Positions 1-7,681 of a DNA stretch of 33,080 nt are shown piece after piece; the first letter of the stretch is position 1; every line of letters begins with the position of its first letter. Under the pieces are notes generated by a model. It saw only the letters and a list, made by a program, of their open reading frames with translations, had not been told where the DNA came from and made no database searches. Source of the DNA: a virus; IMG/VR virus record IMGVR_UViG_3300036852_000081, positions 1 through 33,080 of that record; one strand, written 5' to 3'. The position numbers and the translations under genes were made by a program.

Positions 1-48
1 GCGTTTCGCGAGTGTCAGAACCCGCGCGTAATCCCGCGTAATCCGTGA
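1..48 (+). CDS. 3' end of the HNH endonuclease gene, continued from the right edge
   Basis: The reading frame of the gene that starts at 32754 ends on a complete codon at base 33080. If the molecule is circular it continues at base 1 for 15 more codons and stops with TGA at 46-48. That TGA overlaps the GTG at 45 as GTGA, the junction used throughout this genome. The complete product would be 124 residues. See the entry at 32754 for the domain description. The continuation depends on circularity, which the window alone does not prove. Confidence 0.65.
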   Translation, partial: AFRECQNPRVIPRNP

Positions 49-335
49 CGCAGCCCACCGCAGAATACATGCGGGCTTACAGGGCGCGTAAGCGGGCTGA
101 GGTACCTGTCGTCCCAAAAGCGCCAAGCGGTCCCGATCTGGAGGCCGCACAGCGCCGCATCCTCGAGTTGGAGGAGGAAGTCCGGCACCTCAAGTGCGAG
201 TTGTCGACGCGCCCGATCCGATCGACCAGGCCATCGCCACCGCTGACGCCCGCGCCCTCATTTGTCCAGTTTCGCCCCGCTCCCAAGCCCAGCCGTTCAC
301 GGTCAAGCACTTCCGCCAGTGGGCGCGCCGGCTAG
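45..335 (+). CDS. small protein before the large terminase, possible small terminase subunit
   Basis: A 96-residue product starting at GTG 45. The N-terminal 55 residues look genuine: a basic AEYMRAYRARKRAE segment, then a charged heptad-like helix (EAAQRRILELEEEVRHLKCE) that could form a coiled coil. Small basic proteins like this often sit just before terL, so a small terminase or DNA-binding role is possible, but I see no HTH that proves it. The second half is Ser/Pro/Arg-rich and overlaps the large terminase by 142 nt in another frame; it may be little more than read-through of the terL start. Translation probably couples to the HNH gene stop at 46-48 across the circle junction. Confidence 0.5.
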   Translation: MTQPTAEYMRAYRARKRAEVPVVPKAPSGPDLEAAQRRILELEEEVRHLKCELSTRPIRSTRPSPPLTPAPSFVQFRPAPKPSRSRSSTSASGRAG

Positions 336-1690
336 AGCTCGACAACGGCAACCAGTGGGATACCGAGGACTTCCAGGAGGCGTTCCTCGAGGACCTGTTC
401 AGTGGCATACCGGAGATCTGGTTCATCCTCCCCGAGGGCAACGCCAAGACGACGCTGTTCGCCGGCGTGGCCCTGTACCACGCCGAGCACAAGCGATCAG
501 CGAACGTGAGTGCAGCGGCATCCTCGCGCGATCAGGTCGGCATCCTGTATGACCAAGGTGACGGGTTCATCGTCCGATCAGGCCTACGCGGGTTCACCCT
601 GCATCCGGGCTATCGGCGGATCAGCTTCCGGGCGATGATGTCGCGCGTCCAGTTCATGGCCGCCGACGACCGGACCGGCGACGGCACGATCCCGACCCTC
701 GCCCTGCTCGAAGAGCTGCATCGCCACCGGGACATGCGCCTGTACCGGGTGCTCAGGGGCAAGCTCATCAAGCGATCCGGCCAGCTCGGGGCCATCTCCA
801 CCCGCGGCGAGCCGGGATCCGAGTTCGAGCTCACTCTCGAGCGGATCAAGGAAGAGGCGACGACGACCGAGGTAGCCGGATCCTTCACGCGCGCCGCCTC
901 GAAGAATCTCATCCTGCACGAGTGGGCCGTGCCACGCGGGGCGGACGTCGAGGACATGGCCGTGGTGAAGGCCGCCAATCCACTGAAGGCGATCACCGTC
1001 GACATGCTCGCCGAGAAGCGCGCGAGTCCCACGATGACCCTCGCGCACTGGCAGCGGTTCGTCTGCAACCTCCCGACCCGTGACGTGGAGAACTGGCTGG
1101 GGCCGAACGGCGACGCGCTCTGGCGAAACCTCGTTGAGCCCTACGCGCTCCGCCCCGGTGCTCCGACGTACATCGGAGTGGACATGGCGAAGACCCGCGA
1201 CACCACGGCCGTCGTGCTGATCCAGCGGCGCGATGACGGCCGGTACCACGCGATCTGTCGGATCTGGGTGCCCTACGAGGGCCACGACATCGACGTGACG
1301 GACGTAATGCAGCACATTCGCGAGGCGGCCAAGACGTACAAGGTCCAGGCAGTCTCGTTCGATCCGGCGTACTTCGACCTCGCGGCCAAGATGCTCCAGA
1401 GCGGTGGGCTGAACATGATCGAAGTGCCGCAGTCGGTCCCCCGGATGACGACGATCGTCGGTGACACCTACGCCGCGATCATGCGCGGCCAGATCACTCA
1501 CGACGGCGACGAGAACTTCACCCGTCAGGTGCTCAATGCGGTCCCCCGCTACAACGAGCGGGCGTTCACCCTTGAGAAGTCCAAGAGCCACGGCAAGATC
1601 GACGCCGCGATCGCCCTGTGCCTCGCCTACGACCAGGCGCTCCGCCACCAGACCAAGGCCCGACCCGCCCTGTTCGTCGGTGCGGCATGA
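194..1690 (+). CDS. terL: terminase large subunit
   Basis: A 498-residue packaging motor that pumps DNA into the prohead and cuts it. The N-terminal ATPase has a Walker A-like PEGNAKTT at residues 80-87 and a Walker B-like LALLEELHRH around 169-178, with the Glu pair expected for catalysis. The C-terminal RNase H-fold nuclease has GVDMAKTRDTT (first Asp at 330), VSFDPAYFD (Asp390) and KIDAAIALCLAYD (Asp470). Length and order fit phage terminases next to an HK97-type portal. GTG 194 is the only usable in-frame start before the conserved FTVKHFRQWA segment, so the long overlap with the previous gene seems real. The stop overlaps the next ATG as ATGA. Confidence 0.93.
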   Translation: MRVVDAPDPIDQAIATADARALICPVSPRSQAQPFTVKHFRQWARRLELDNGNQWDTEDFQEAFLEDLFSGIPEIWFILPEGNAKTTLFAGVALYHAEHKRSANVSAAASSRDQVGILYDQGDGFIVRSGLRGFTLHPGYRRISFRAMMSRVQFMAADDRTGDGTIPTLALLEELHRHRDMRLYRVLRGKLIKRSGQLGAISTRGEPGSEFELTLERIKEEATTTEVAGSFTRAASKNLILHEWAVPRGADVEDMAVVKAANPLKAITVDMLAEKRASPTMTLAHWQRFVCNLPTRDVENWLGPNGDALWRNLVEPYALRPGAPTYIGVDMAKTRDTTAVVLIQRRDDGRYHAICRIWVPYEGHDIDVTDVMQHIREAAKTYKVQAVSFDPAYFDLAAKMLQSGGLNMIEVPQSVPRMTTIVGDTYAAIMRGQITHDGDENFTRQVLNAVPRYNERAFTLEKSKSHGKIDAAIALCLAYDQALRHQTKARPALFVGAA

Positions 1691-1881
1691 AGGTCACCCC
1701 GGCCGAGCGGGTCGCCCTCGAAGCCGTGCTCCGCAACGGCACGGTGAAGGCCGCCGCGCACGCCCTCGGCAAGTCGCCGCGCACCGTCGTCAACCAGCTC
1801 GCCACGGCTAGGGCCCGTCTCGGCGTGCAGACGACGATCGAAGTCGTGCGCGTCGTGTTCATCGACCGGGACGCGGCATAG
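1687..1881 (+). CDS. small HTH protein between terminase and portal
   Basis: A 64-residue product starting at ATG 1687, overlapping the terminase stop by 4 nt (ATGA). The sequence VKAAAHALGKSPRTVVNQLATARARLG at about residues 19-45 is a LuxR or sigma region 4-like helix-turn-helix. It lacks any sensor or effector domain. It could regulate late genes or assist packaging as a DNA-binding partner of the terminase; neither can be shown here. The 50-nt gap before the portal suggests the portal has its own ribosome binding site. Confidence 0.75.
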   Translation: MKVTPAERVALEAVLRNGTVKAAAHALGKSPRTVVNQLATARARLGVQTTIEVVRVVFIDRDAA

Positions 1882-1931
1882 AAACATAAGGCGAATACCT
1901 TTCGCGGGCCTCGCGTCCCACGCTTCGGAGG

Positions 1932-3161
1932 ATGGGTCTCCTTGATCGCCTCATGGGTCGCGAGCGGTTCACGCAGTGGTCGGTCGCCGACAAGGCGTTC
2001 GCCGAGTGGCTGACCGGCAACGATAACGCCCAGGAGTCGGTGACGCCGTACACGGTCATCGGACTCTCCGCCGTGCTCCGGGCGGTGTCGATCATCACCA
2101 CGATCGCGGGCCTCCCGCTCCGAACCTACGAGCGACAGGGCGGCGATCGCGTCCGCATCCCGTCGGAGTTCGACGATCCGTATCCGGGGCAGGACGGCAT
2201 GACCCCGTTCGAGTGGGTCGAGACGGTCCTGATCCACCTCCTGCTCTGGCGCAACGCCTACCTCTGGCACGAGGCGCGGGCCGACGGGACGCCGGGCATC
2301 GCCTACCGGCCGCTGATCCCCGATTCGATCCTGCGGGTGAAGCGCGTGAACGGGCGCAAGGTGTTCGAGTACCGCGAGGCCGGATCGACCGAGACCAAAG
2401 AGGTCGGGTCAGAGCAGATCACCCACATCCCCGGCCCGTCGATGGACGGCCTCGCCGGGCATCCCCTCCTGTGGGCTGGGCGGGCGGTGTTCAGCTCCGC
2501 GCTCTCAGGCGACAAGACCATTTCCCGGACGATGCGCCGCGGGATCCGCCTGGCCGGCCTCGTGACCCCCGCGGAGGGCGAGGAGGACTTCGACGAGACC
2601 GAGGGCAAGGCGATCCTCGAGCAGCTCCGGGCCAACGTCACGGGCTCCGACAACGCGGGCGACGTCGCGCTCATCAATCGCAAGCTGAAGCTCGACAAGT
2701 GGCAGGCCACGAACATCGAGAGCCAGTGGCACGAGACGCTGATGTTCGTGCTCATGGAGATCGAGCAACTCTTCGGCGTCCCGCCGCACCTCATGGCGGA
2801 CACCGAGAAGCAGACGAGCTGGGGCACCGGCGTCGCGGAGCAGAACCTCGGCCTCCAGAAGTACACCCTGTCCAACTGGTCCGACCGGATCGAGCAGCGG
2901 CTCACCCGGCGGCTGCCGAACGGCCGCGTCCAGGGGACCGAGGGCGAGTTCGTCGAGTTCGACTACGCGGGCTTCCTCGCCGGCACGCCGGCTGACGAGA
3001 TCAAGCTCCTGCTCGAACAGGTCAAGGGAGGGCTGCTGCTCCCCGAAGAGGCCCGCAAGATCCGCAACCTCCCGCCGCTCACCCCCGCGCAGAAGGCCGA
3101 GGCCATGCTCGCGCGCCGGGGCACCGTGGTCGACATGCCCGCTAACGAGGCCCCCACATGA
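1932..3161 (+). CDS. portal protein (HK97 family)
   Basis: A 409-residue product forming the dodecameric ring at the capsid vertex through which DNA passes. It begins MGLLDRLMGRERF and continues with the TPYTVIGLSAVLRAVSIITTIAGLPL-type core typical of HK97 portals, where a helix early in the protein carries the SAVLRAV segment. The C-terminal region ends in EARKIRNLPPLTPAQKAEAM, also typical. A GGAGG sequence lies directly against ATG 1932, closer than ideal, so the ATG at 1953 (residue 8) is a possible alternative start. It overlaps the protease-capsid gene by 4 nt (ATGA at 3158). Confidence 0.92.
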   Translation: MGLLDRLMGRERFTQWSVADKAFAEWLTGNDNAQESVTPYTVIGLSAVLRAVSIITTIAGLPLRTYERQGGDRVRIPSEFDDPYPGQDGMTPFEWVETVLIHLLLWRNAYLWHEARADGTPGIAYRPLIPDSILRVKRVNGRKVFEYREAGSTETKEVGSEQITHIPGPSMDGLAGHPLLWAGRAVFSSALSGDKTISRTMRRGIRLAGLVTPAEGEEDFDETEGKAILEQLRANVTGSDNAGDVALINRKLKLDKWQATNIESQWHETLMFVLMEIEQLFGVPPHLMADTEKQTSWGTGVAEQNLGLQKYTLSNWSDRIEQRLTRRLPNGRVQGTEGEFVEFDYAGFLAGTPADEIKLLLEQVKGGLLLPEEARKIRNLPPLTPAQKAEAMLARRGTVVDMPANEAPT

Positions 3162-4957
3162 CCGAAGTCCTGTCCTTCGCATCCACGATCGAGGTCGAGG
3201 GCCGGCGCCTCCGGGGCTCAGTCCAGCTCGCGGGCCAACAGACCCGCCGCAACGGCGAGCTCGTCGAGGTCGACCCGGCCGCGCTCGTCAAGGCCGACGC
3301 CTCGGCGGCGGTCCTGACCGCGGGCCACCAGGCGGGCGCCGACATGAGCCTTGGCTATGACCCGTTGCGGACGTTCGCGCGGGTCGACAACGGCTCGCTT
3401 GTCATTACGCGGACGGAGCAGGGCTTCACCTACGAGACGCCCGACGACCTCCCCAACACGACCTACGCCAACGACCTGCTGGAACTTGCTCGAGCCAAGG
3501 TGCTCGGCGGCACGTCGTTCGATGTCGTCGGCCTCCGGTCGACGTTCTCCACCGCCACCGATGGGACGCGAGTCCGTCGGTACACCTCCATCGCCGCCCT
3601 CACGGCGATTGCCCCGGTCATCGAGCCGGCATTCCCCTCCACCGTGGCAGCGTTCAGCAAGGAGTCAGACGTGACCGACAAGGAAACCCCCGAACCGCCC
3701 AAGCAGCCGGACCCCGAGCCCGAGCCTGCCAAGTTCGCCGAGCAGCCCAAGTCCGGCGTGGACGAGTGGGCCGCGACGGCCGAGGCGTTCAGCAACGAGC
3801 AGATCGAGGCCACAATGGAGCAGGTCTTCAGCGCGGCCAAGGGTGAGCTCACGGGCGAGCTCCTCGACCGCTACGAGGGCTTCGCACGGGTGCTCGCCGC
3901 TCGCAAGAAGGCCGACGCCGATACGCGGCGCCGCATCGAGCGGATGACGATCCTCCACAACCTCAACCTCGGCCGCGTGCCGCAGGCTCCGGAGGCCGGG
4001 CTGTACGAGTCCGACGATTACAAGGCAGCGTTCACCCGCTACCTGCGGACGGGCGACAAGGCGCTCATGGAGCAGTTCGCGCAGTCGATCGCAGGATCGG
4101 GCGCGGAGGGCGGCTACACCGTCCCGGACGGCTTCCTCGATCGCGTCACCACGCGCCTCAAGGCGTTCGGCGGCATCGCCGGCGTGGCCGATGAGATCAC
4201 GACGACCACCGGCGAATCGCTCCGCTGGCCGTCCAACGATGACACCAGCAACACTGCGGCCATCGCCGCCGAGGGCGTGGCCGGCACCGTCGGCGCGGAT
4301 CTCGTCTTCGGCTCGATCGAGCTCGGCGCGTTCAGCTACGACGCCAACGGGGCGGGCAACGTGCCCCTGAAGGTCAGCCTCGAGCTGATCCAGGACGCGG
4401 CGTTCGACATCGCGGCGTTCGTCGGGGATCGCCTCGGCGAGCGAATCGGCCGCAAGCAGGCCGTCGATCTCGCCACCGGCGCCGGCGGCACGGCCCCCGT
4501 CGGCCTGCTCACCAAGAGCGCGGACACGATGACGGCCACGGTCGCCTCGCTGGCCGCGTCGGAGCACATTTTCCAGGTGGACTCGGCGTACCGCGACCTC
4601 GGCAACTGCCGGTTCGTGATGTCGGACACGACCCTCGTCAAGTTCTGGCAGGCCCAGGCGTCGGGCGTCCCGATCTTCATCCCCGGTGGGGCGACGATCG
4701 GCGGGGCTCCGCACGGGACCCTGTACGGCTTCCCGATCACGATCGACGCCGCGGCCGGCAACCTCGTCGCCTTCGGCGACATCCGGCGCGGCTACATCGT
4801 CCGGCGCGTGCGCGGCGTGCAGCTCCTCGTCGATCCGTACACCGCCCAGGGCACGCGGCAGATCGCGTACCACGCATGGGCGCGGATGGACGCCAACATC
4901 CAGGACTCGTTCGCCTACAGCGTGTCCAGCTACAGCGGCGTGAGCGCGGACACCTAG
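3158..4957 (+). CDS. prohead protease fused to HK97-fold major capsid protein
   Basis: A single 599-residue reading frame with two usually separate functions. Residues 1-165 resemble the HK97-type (U35) prohead protease: His57 in AGHQAG and Ser120 in GGTSFDVV sit where the catalytic His and Ser are expected, and Glu156 in APVIEPAF may be the third residue. A Pro/Glu-rich linker (about 175-195) and a charged helical stretch (200-265) follow, fitting a scaffolding delta domain. From about 280 the sequence is an HK97-fold capsid, including GGYTVPDGF near 318-326 and a C-terminal YGFPITID and DIRRGYIVRR region. Processing would have to release the mature capsid from this polyprotein. Composition is uniform, with no sign of a missing stop. 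Confidence 0.9.
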   Translation: MTEVLSFASTIEVEGRRLRGSVQLAGQQTRRNGELVEVDPAALVKADASAAVLTAGHQAGADMSLGYDPLRTFARVDNGSLVITRTEQGFTYETPDDLPNTTYANDLLELARAKVLGGTSFDVVGLRSTFSTATDGTRVRRYTSIAALTAIAPVIEPAFPSTVAAFSKESDVTDKETPEPPKQPDPEPEPAKFAEQPKSGVDEWAATAEAFSNEQIEATMEQVFSAAKGELTGELLDRYEGFARVLAARKKADADTRRRIERMTILHNLNLGRVPQAPEAGLYESDDYKAAFTRYLRTGDKALMEQFAQSIAGSGAEGGYTVPDGFLDRVTTRLKAFGGIAGVADEITTTTGESLRWPSNDDTSNTAAIAAEGVAGTVGADLVFGSIELGAFSYDANGAGNVPLKVSLELIQDAAFDIAAFVGDRLGERIGRKQAVDLATGAGGTAPVGLLTKSADTMTATVASLAASEHIFQVDSAYRDLGNCRFVMSDTTLVKFWQAQASGVPIFIPGGATIGGAPHGTLYGFPITIDAAAGNLVAFGDIRRGYIVRRVRGVQLLVDPYTAQGTRQIAYHAWARMDANIQDSFAYSVSSYSGVSADT

Positions 4958-4973
4958 ACCGCCTCCTGACATC

Positions 4974-5000
4974 GGGTGCGTCGTGTCTCGCGGCGCACCC
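4974..5000 (+). terminator. hairpin after the capsid gene
   Basis: Perfect 7-bp arms GGGTGCG (4974-4980) and CGCACCC (4994-5000) lie in the 72-nt gap between the capsid gene and the next gene. No T-run follows, so it could be a weak terminator, an mRNA-stabilising or processing hairpin, or chance in GC-rich DNA. Confidence 0.35.
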
Positions 5001-5029
5001 ACTCACCCTCCTGAAAGGAGAACCGCGCA

Positions 5030-5683
5030 ATGACCGTCCCGGCAACCCTCCCCGCCCCGCGCTCCAACCTCACGCAGTCCGGTATCTCGTCCTGGGTCGA
5101 TGATGTCGCCGCCGCGGACATCATCGTCGCCCTCGGCGACTTCACCGGCGGCGCGTCCGAGGATCTCTTCACCCTCACCTCACACGGCCTCGTCGATGGC
5201 GACGTGCTCTACTCCCTAGCGCAGTCGGCCATTGGCGCGATCACCGGCGGCGACCTCACCCGCTGCGTCGTCGAGCAGTTGGACGCCAACACGTTCCAGT
5301 GCGAGACCGACGCAGGCGCGACGATCGAGAACACCGCCGACGGCACGGTCGTCTTCCTGAAGACGCCCCACCCGCGGACTGCCGAAGCCGTCTACGGCCG
5401 GATCATCTACGGCGGCAACGACTTCACCGGCGGCACCGTCGAGGACATGGTGACCACGGCGAACTTCCAGGGCGTGCAGGACGGCGACACGCTCAAGCTC
5501 CTGTACAAGTCGGCCGCCGGGGTAGCGGCGGTCGCGGCTGACGCCACGGCCTACGTCAAGACGCCCGTCTCGACCGTCTCGGCGACGGGCTCCACCGCGT
5601 ACTTCCAGACCTCCCTTACCTCCGGCGGCGCGGTCGCTGACACGACGGCCGACGGGACCCTCGTCTTCCTGAAGACCAGCTAG
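5030..5683 (+). CDS. two-repeat beta protein after the capsid gene, possible decoration protein
   Basis: A 217-residue product with a good ribosome binding site (AAAGGAG before ATG 5030). It consists of a short N-terminal segment and two tandem copies of a beta-rich domain: residues 37-112 and 131-216 each begin DFTGG(A/T)xED, contain V(D/Q)DGD(V/T)L, and end TADGT(V/L)VFLKT. Position directly after the capsid gene and the all-beta look suggest a capsid decoration or head-fibre protein, but the family is not recognised. The duplication is internal and in frame. Confidence 0.7.
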   Translation: MTVPATLPAPRSNLTQSGISSWVDDVAAADIIVALGDFTGGASEDLFTLTSHGLVDGDVLYSLAQSAIGAITGGDLTRCVVEQLDANTFQCETDAGATIENTADGTVVFLKTPHPRTAEAVYGRIIYGGNDFTGGTVEDMVTTANFQGVQDGDTLKLLYKSAAGVAAVAADATAYVKTPVSTVSATGSTAYFQTSLTSGGAVADTTADGTLVFLKTS

Positions 5684-5689
5684 CGGCCT

Positions 5690-5723
5690 TGCGGGCGGGG
5701 GGCACAGGGGCCTCTCGCCCGCA
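5690..5723 (+). terminator. GC-rich hairpin after the possible decoration gene
   Basis: Perfect 8-bp arms TGCGGGCG (5690-5697) and CGCCCGCA (5716-5723) in the gap after the stop at 5683. It lacks a T-tract, so it may be a partial terminator or an RNA processing site rather than a strong intrinsic terminator. Confidence 0.35.
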
Positions 5724-5740
5724 TCCCCCTGGAGGCCCGG

Positions 5741-5836
5741 ATGTTCTGTAGCCGATGCGGCAAAGAGCCGCAGGGCGTTGCCGATGGCTCGAGCGCGCCG
5801 CCGTTCGTCGTCTACGTCTGGAAGCGGACGGCATGA
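5741..5836 (+). CDS. 31-residue half zinc-ribbon protein
   Basis: A very short gene, MFCSRCGKEPQGVADGSS and onward, with GGAGG at 5731-5735 correctly spaced before ATG 5741. It carries one CxxC knuckle at residues 3-6 and no second pair, so it could bind zinc only as a dimer or with a partner. Its stop overlaps the start of the next zinc-ribbon gene as ATGA, so the two may be translated as a pair or even derive from one gene. Function unknown. Confidence 0.55.
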   Translation: MFCSRCGKEPQGVADGSSAPPFVVYVWKRTA

Positions 5837-6090
5837 TCGAGTGCGGCTGGTGCGGCGGCGAGACAAAGCCGGGTCGGTGCTCCGCCTGCGGGCGCGAGCC
5901 GATCGTGCCGTGGACGCAGCGGGGATTGATGCCGCCGGCCGTGACCTCCTCCTCGCGCAACCGGCGGCTCCTCGCAGAAGCGGAGAAGGCGCTCCGAGAG
6001 GAGGGGCGCGAGCCGACCGTGGACCGGGTAGCGGAGCACCTCGGCATCGACCCCCGGACTGTCCGCAGATGGCGCGCGGTGTCCTCGTAA
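5833..6090 (+). CDS. zinc-ribbon plus HTH protein
   Basis: An 85-residue product starting at ATG 5833 (ATGA overlap with the previous gene). The N-terminus is a complete zinc ribbon: CGWCGGETKPGRCSACGRE gives CxxC and CxxC within the first 25 residues. The C-terminus, REPTVDRVAEHLGIDPRTVR at about 62-81, is a helix-turn-helix of the kind found in small phage regulators. It lies inside the head gene block and could regulate late transcription. The alternative upstream start at 5755 would add residues that have no coding character and would lose the coupling. Confidence 0.7.
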   Translation: MIECGWCGGETKPGRCSACGREPIVPWTQRGLMPPAVTSSSRNRRLLAEAEKALREEGREPTVDRVAEHLGIDPRTVRRWRAVSS

Positions 6091-6142
6091 TGCCCGCCCT
6101 GTGACCTAGCGATGTCCGCCCCATTCCGATGAAGGTGTAACC

Positions 6143-6784
6143 GTGGCAACTGCGACCGGAGCCTACGCGACCGCGGCGCTGTTCAAGGAGCTTGCCGGGA
6201 CCACCTCGGCCGAGGATGACACGCTCATCGGGAAGCTCTGCGACCGGACCAATCAGGTCCTCGAATCCGAGATGGGCCAGGTCGTCGCCCCGATCACCTC
6301 GGCCGCGTACCTGTACGACGGCAACGGCCTGAAGCACCTGTACCTCCCGCTTCCCCCTGCGTCCCTGCCGGGCATCGGCGGCATCCGGGCGGCATCGCTC
6401 GTAGAGGTCGCATCCGAGACAGGCGGGACGTTCGAGACGATCGCCTCGACCGACTACTTCCTCCGGGGCCATGCTCCGGGGCCCGGTAGCCCATATCGCT
6501 GGCTGGTGCTCTCTGACATCCCGGCAGGCTCGTACACAGTGTGGCCCGAGGGCTACGCCAACGTCCGGGTCACCGGCACCGCGAGCTGGACAGCCATTCC
6601 CGACGACCTGACGCAGCTCGCGCTCGCGGTCGTACAGCGGGCGTGGAACGCCCGGCAGACGGGCTATCAGAACGTCGACGGCGTGGACGAGCAGGGCCGG
6701 CCGATCGTTGGCCGCTTCCTCGCCCTGCCCGACTACCGGACGCTGAAGCGGTACAAGGTCAGCCAGGAGCAGGTGCGCGGATGA
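6143..6784 (+). CDS. head-tail connector protein (gp6-like adaptor)
   Basis: A 213-residue product from GTG 6143. The N-terminal half is helical (ATAALFKELAGTTSAEDDTL, IGKLCDRTNQVLESEMGQ), the middle is beta-rich with repeated LPLPPASLPGIG-type segments, and the C-terminus is helical (LTQLALAVVQRAWNARQTG). This layout and its position after the capsid genes fit the adaptor ring that docks below the portal. Assignment is by architecture and synteny rather than a diagnostic motif. It overlaps the next gene by 4 nt (ATGA at 6781). Confidence 0.7.
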   Translation: MATATGAYATAALFKELAGTTSAEDDTLIGKLCDRTNQVLESEMGQVVAPITSAAYLYDGNGLKHLYLPLPPASLPGIGGIRAASLVEVASETGGTFETIASTDYFLRGHAPGPGSPYRWLVLSDIPAGSYTVWPEGYANVRVTGTASWTAIPDDLTQLALAVVQRAWNARQTGYQNVDGVDEQGRPIVGRFLALPDYRTLKRYKVSQEQVRG

Positions 6785-7224
6785 CCGTGCGCGAAGTCGC
6801 CGGTGGTGGTGGGACGGTCACGGCCGCGGTCGCCCTGTCGGGACCGTTCTTCTCCGGTGACCCCGGCCAGAAAATGGCCGAGAACATCGAACGCCTGATG
6901 CAAGAGATCGCCGACCGCGGCGCCTCAGACGCGCGGCGTGGGTTCGCGTCAGGGTCGGGCAGCCGCCAGTTGGTGCGCGAGCTCGGCGATCGGGTGGCGG
7001 ATCACATCGTCGGCCGGGTCGTCGCCCGACCCTCGAAGGGCGGGCGGCGCTGGCGCGCCGCCGGCGTGGTGCAGGTCTACAACGAGGGCCTGAGCGGGCT
7101 ACAGGGCCGGAGCCTCATGGCCGCGGCGTCGATCCTCGAGGGCCGACAGAATGTCATCCGCAAGGTGAGCCGATCGATGGGCCAGGCGCTTCGGCGGATC
7201 GATCTGACCAGGGGCCTCGAGTGA
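6781..7224 (+). CDS. probable head closure or tail completion protein
   Basis: A 147-residue product beginning at ATG 6781 within the stop of the connector gene. It has a helical MAENIERLMQEIADRGASDA stretch and a basic C-terminal half (RRWRAAGVVQVYNEGLSG, then RQNVIRKVSRSMGQALRRID). By position, between the adaptor and the probable tail terminator, it should be the HK97 gp10-type neck protein. I see no diagnostic motif, so the role is inferred from gene order. Confidence 0.6.
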   Translation: MTVREVAGGGGTVTAAVALSGPFFSGDPGQKMAENIERLMQEIADRGASDARRGFASGSGSRQLVRELGDRVADHIVGRVVARPSKGGRRWRAAGVVQVYNEGLSGLQGRSLMAAASILEGRQNVIRKVSRSMGQALRRIDLTRGLE

Positions 7225-7225
7225 C

Positions 7226-7681
7226 GTGGACCTCCTCGACCTCATGGACGCCATCCAAGTCCACGCCGCAGCCGCCGCGGTCACCGCGGGCGGGGCGAAG
7301 TTCTACGACGTGGCGGTGGGCTTCCCGGCTGCTAGGGGTAAGTGCGTCCGCATCTTCTACGGCGGCGAGCGCGAGCCGGAGCGAATGGGCGGCGAGCTCA
7401 CCCTCACCTCGCAGATGGTCGCCCAGGCCATCAACGTCCGCGGCTACTGGCCCGTGTCCGAGACGGCAGCCAAGAACCATCGCGTCATCGAGGGCGAGAT
7501 GGCCGCGTTCGTGAAGAGCCTCCGCACCCGGATCCTCGGCGATTCGCAGCTCGGCGGCGAGGGCGTGGATCTCGCCATGCACCTCGCGGTCACCGATCAG
7601 GTGCTCGTCACCGGCATCCAGTACGCCGTCGTCGACATGGAAATCGTGTGCGACTTCGACGAACACACGAGGGACAAGTAG
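7226..7681 (+). CDS. probable tail terminator protein
   Basis: A 151-residue product from GTG 7226, one base after the previous stop. It has an alternating beta/alpha pattern with RIFYGGEREPERMGGEL in the middle and VLVTGIQYAVVDMEIVCDFDE near the end, resembling small tail terminators that cap the tail tube below the neck. The position directly before the tail tube-like genes supports this. Family membership is not proven from motifs. Confidence 0.6.
   Translation: MDLLDLMDAIQVHAAAAAVTAGGAKFYDVAVGFPAARGKCVRIFYGGEREPERMGGELTLTSQMVAQAINVRGYWPVSETAAKNHRVIEGEMAAFVKSLRTRILGDSQLGGEGVDLAMHLAVTDQVLVTGIQYAVVDMEIVCDFDEHTRDK

Noticed and set aside
2213-2995. 260-residue plus-strand frame inside the portal gene
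   Set aside because: Extreme Arg/Pro/Gly/His content and no start signal; out-of-frame reading of the portal.
3665-5002. Long minus-strand open frame opposite the capsid gene
   Set aside because: Typical shadow frame of GC-rich coding DNA: biased Arg/Asp/Gly/Val composition and no family motifs. Similar long antisense frames at 584-1648, 8965-10248 and 12409-13482 are rejected for the same reason.
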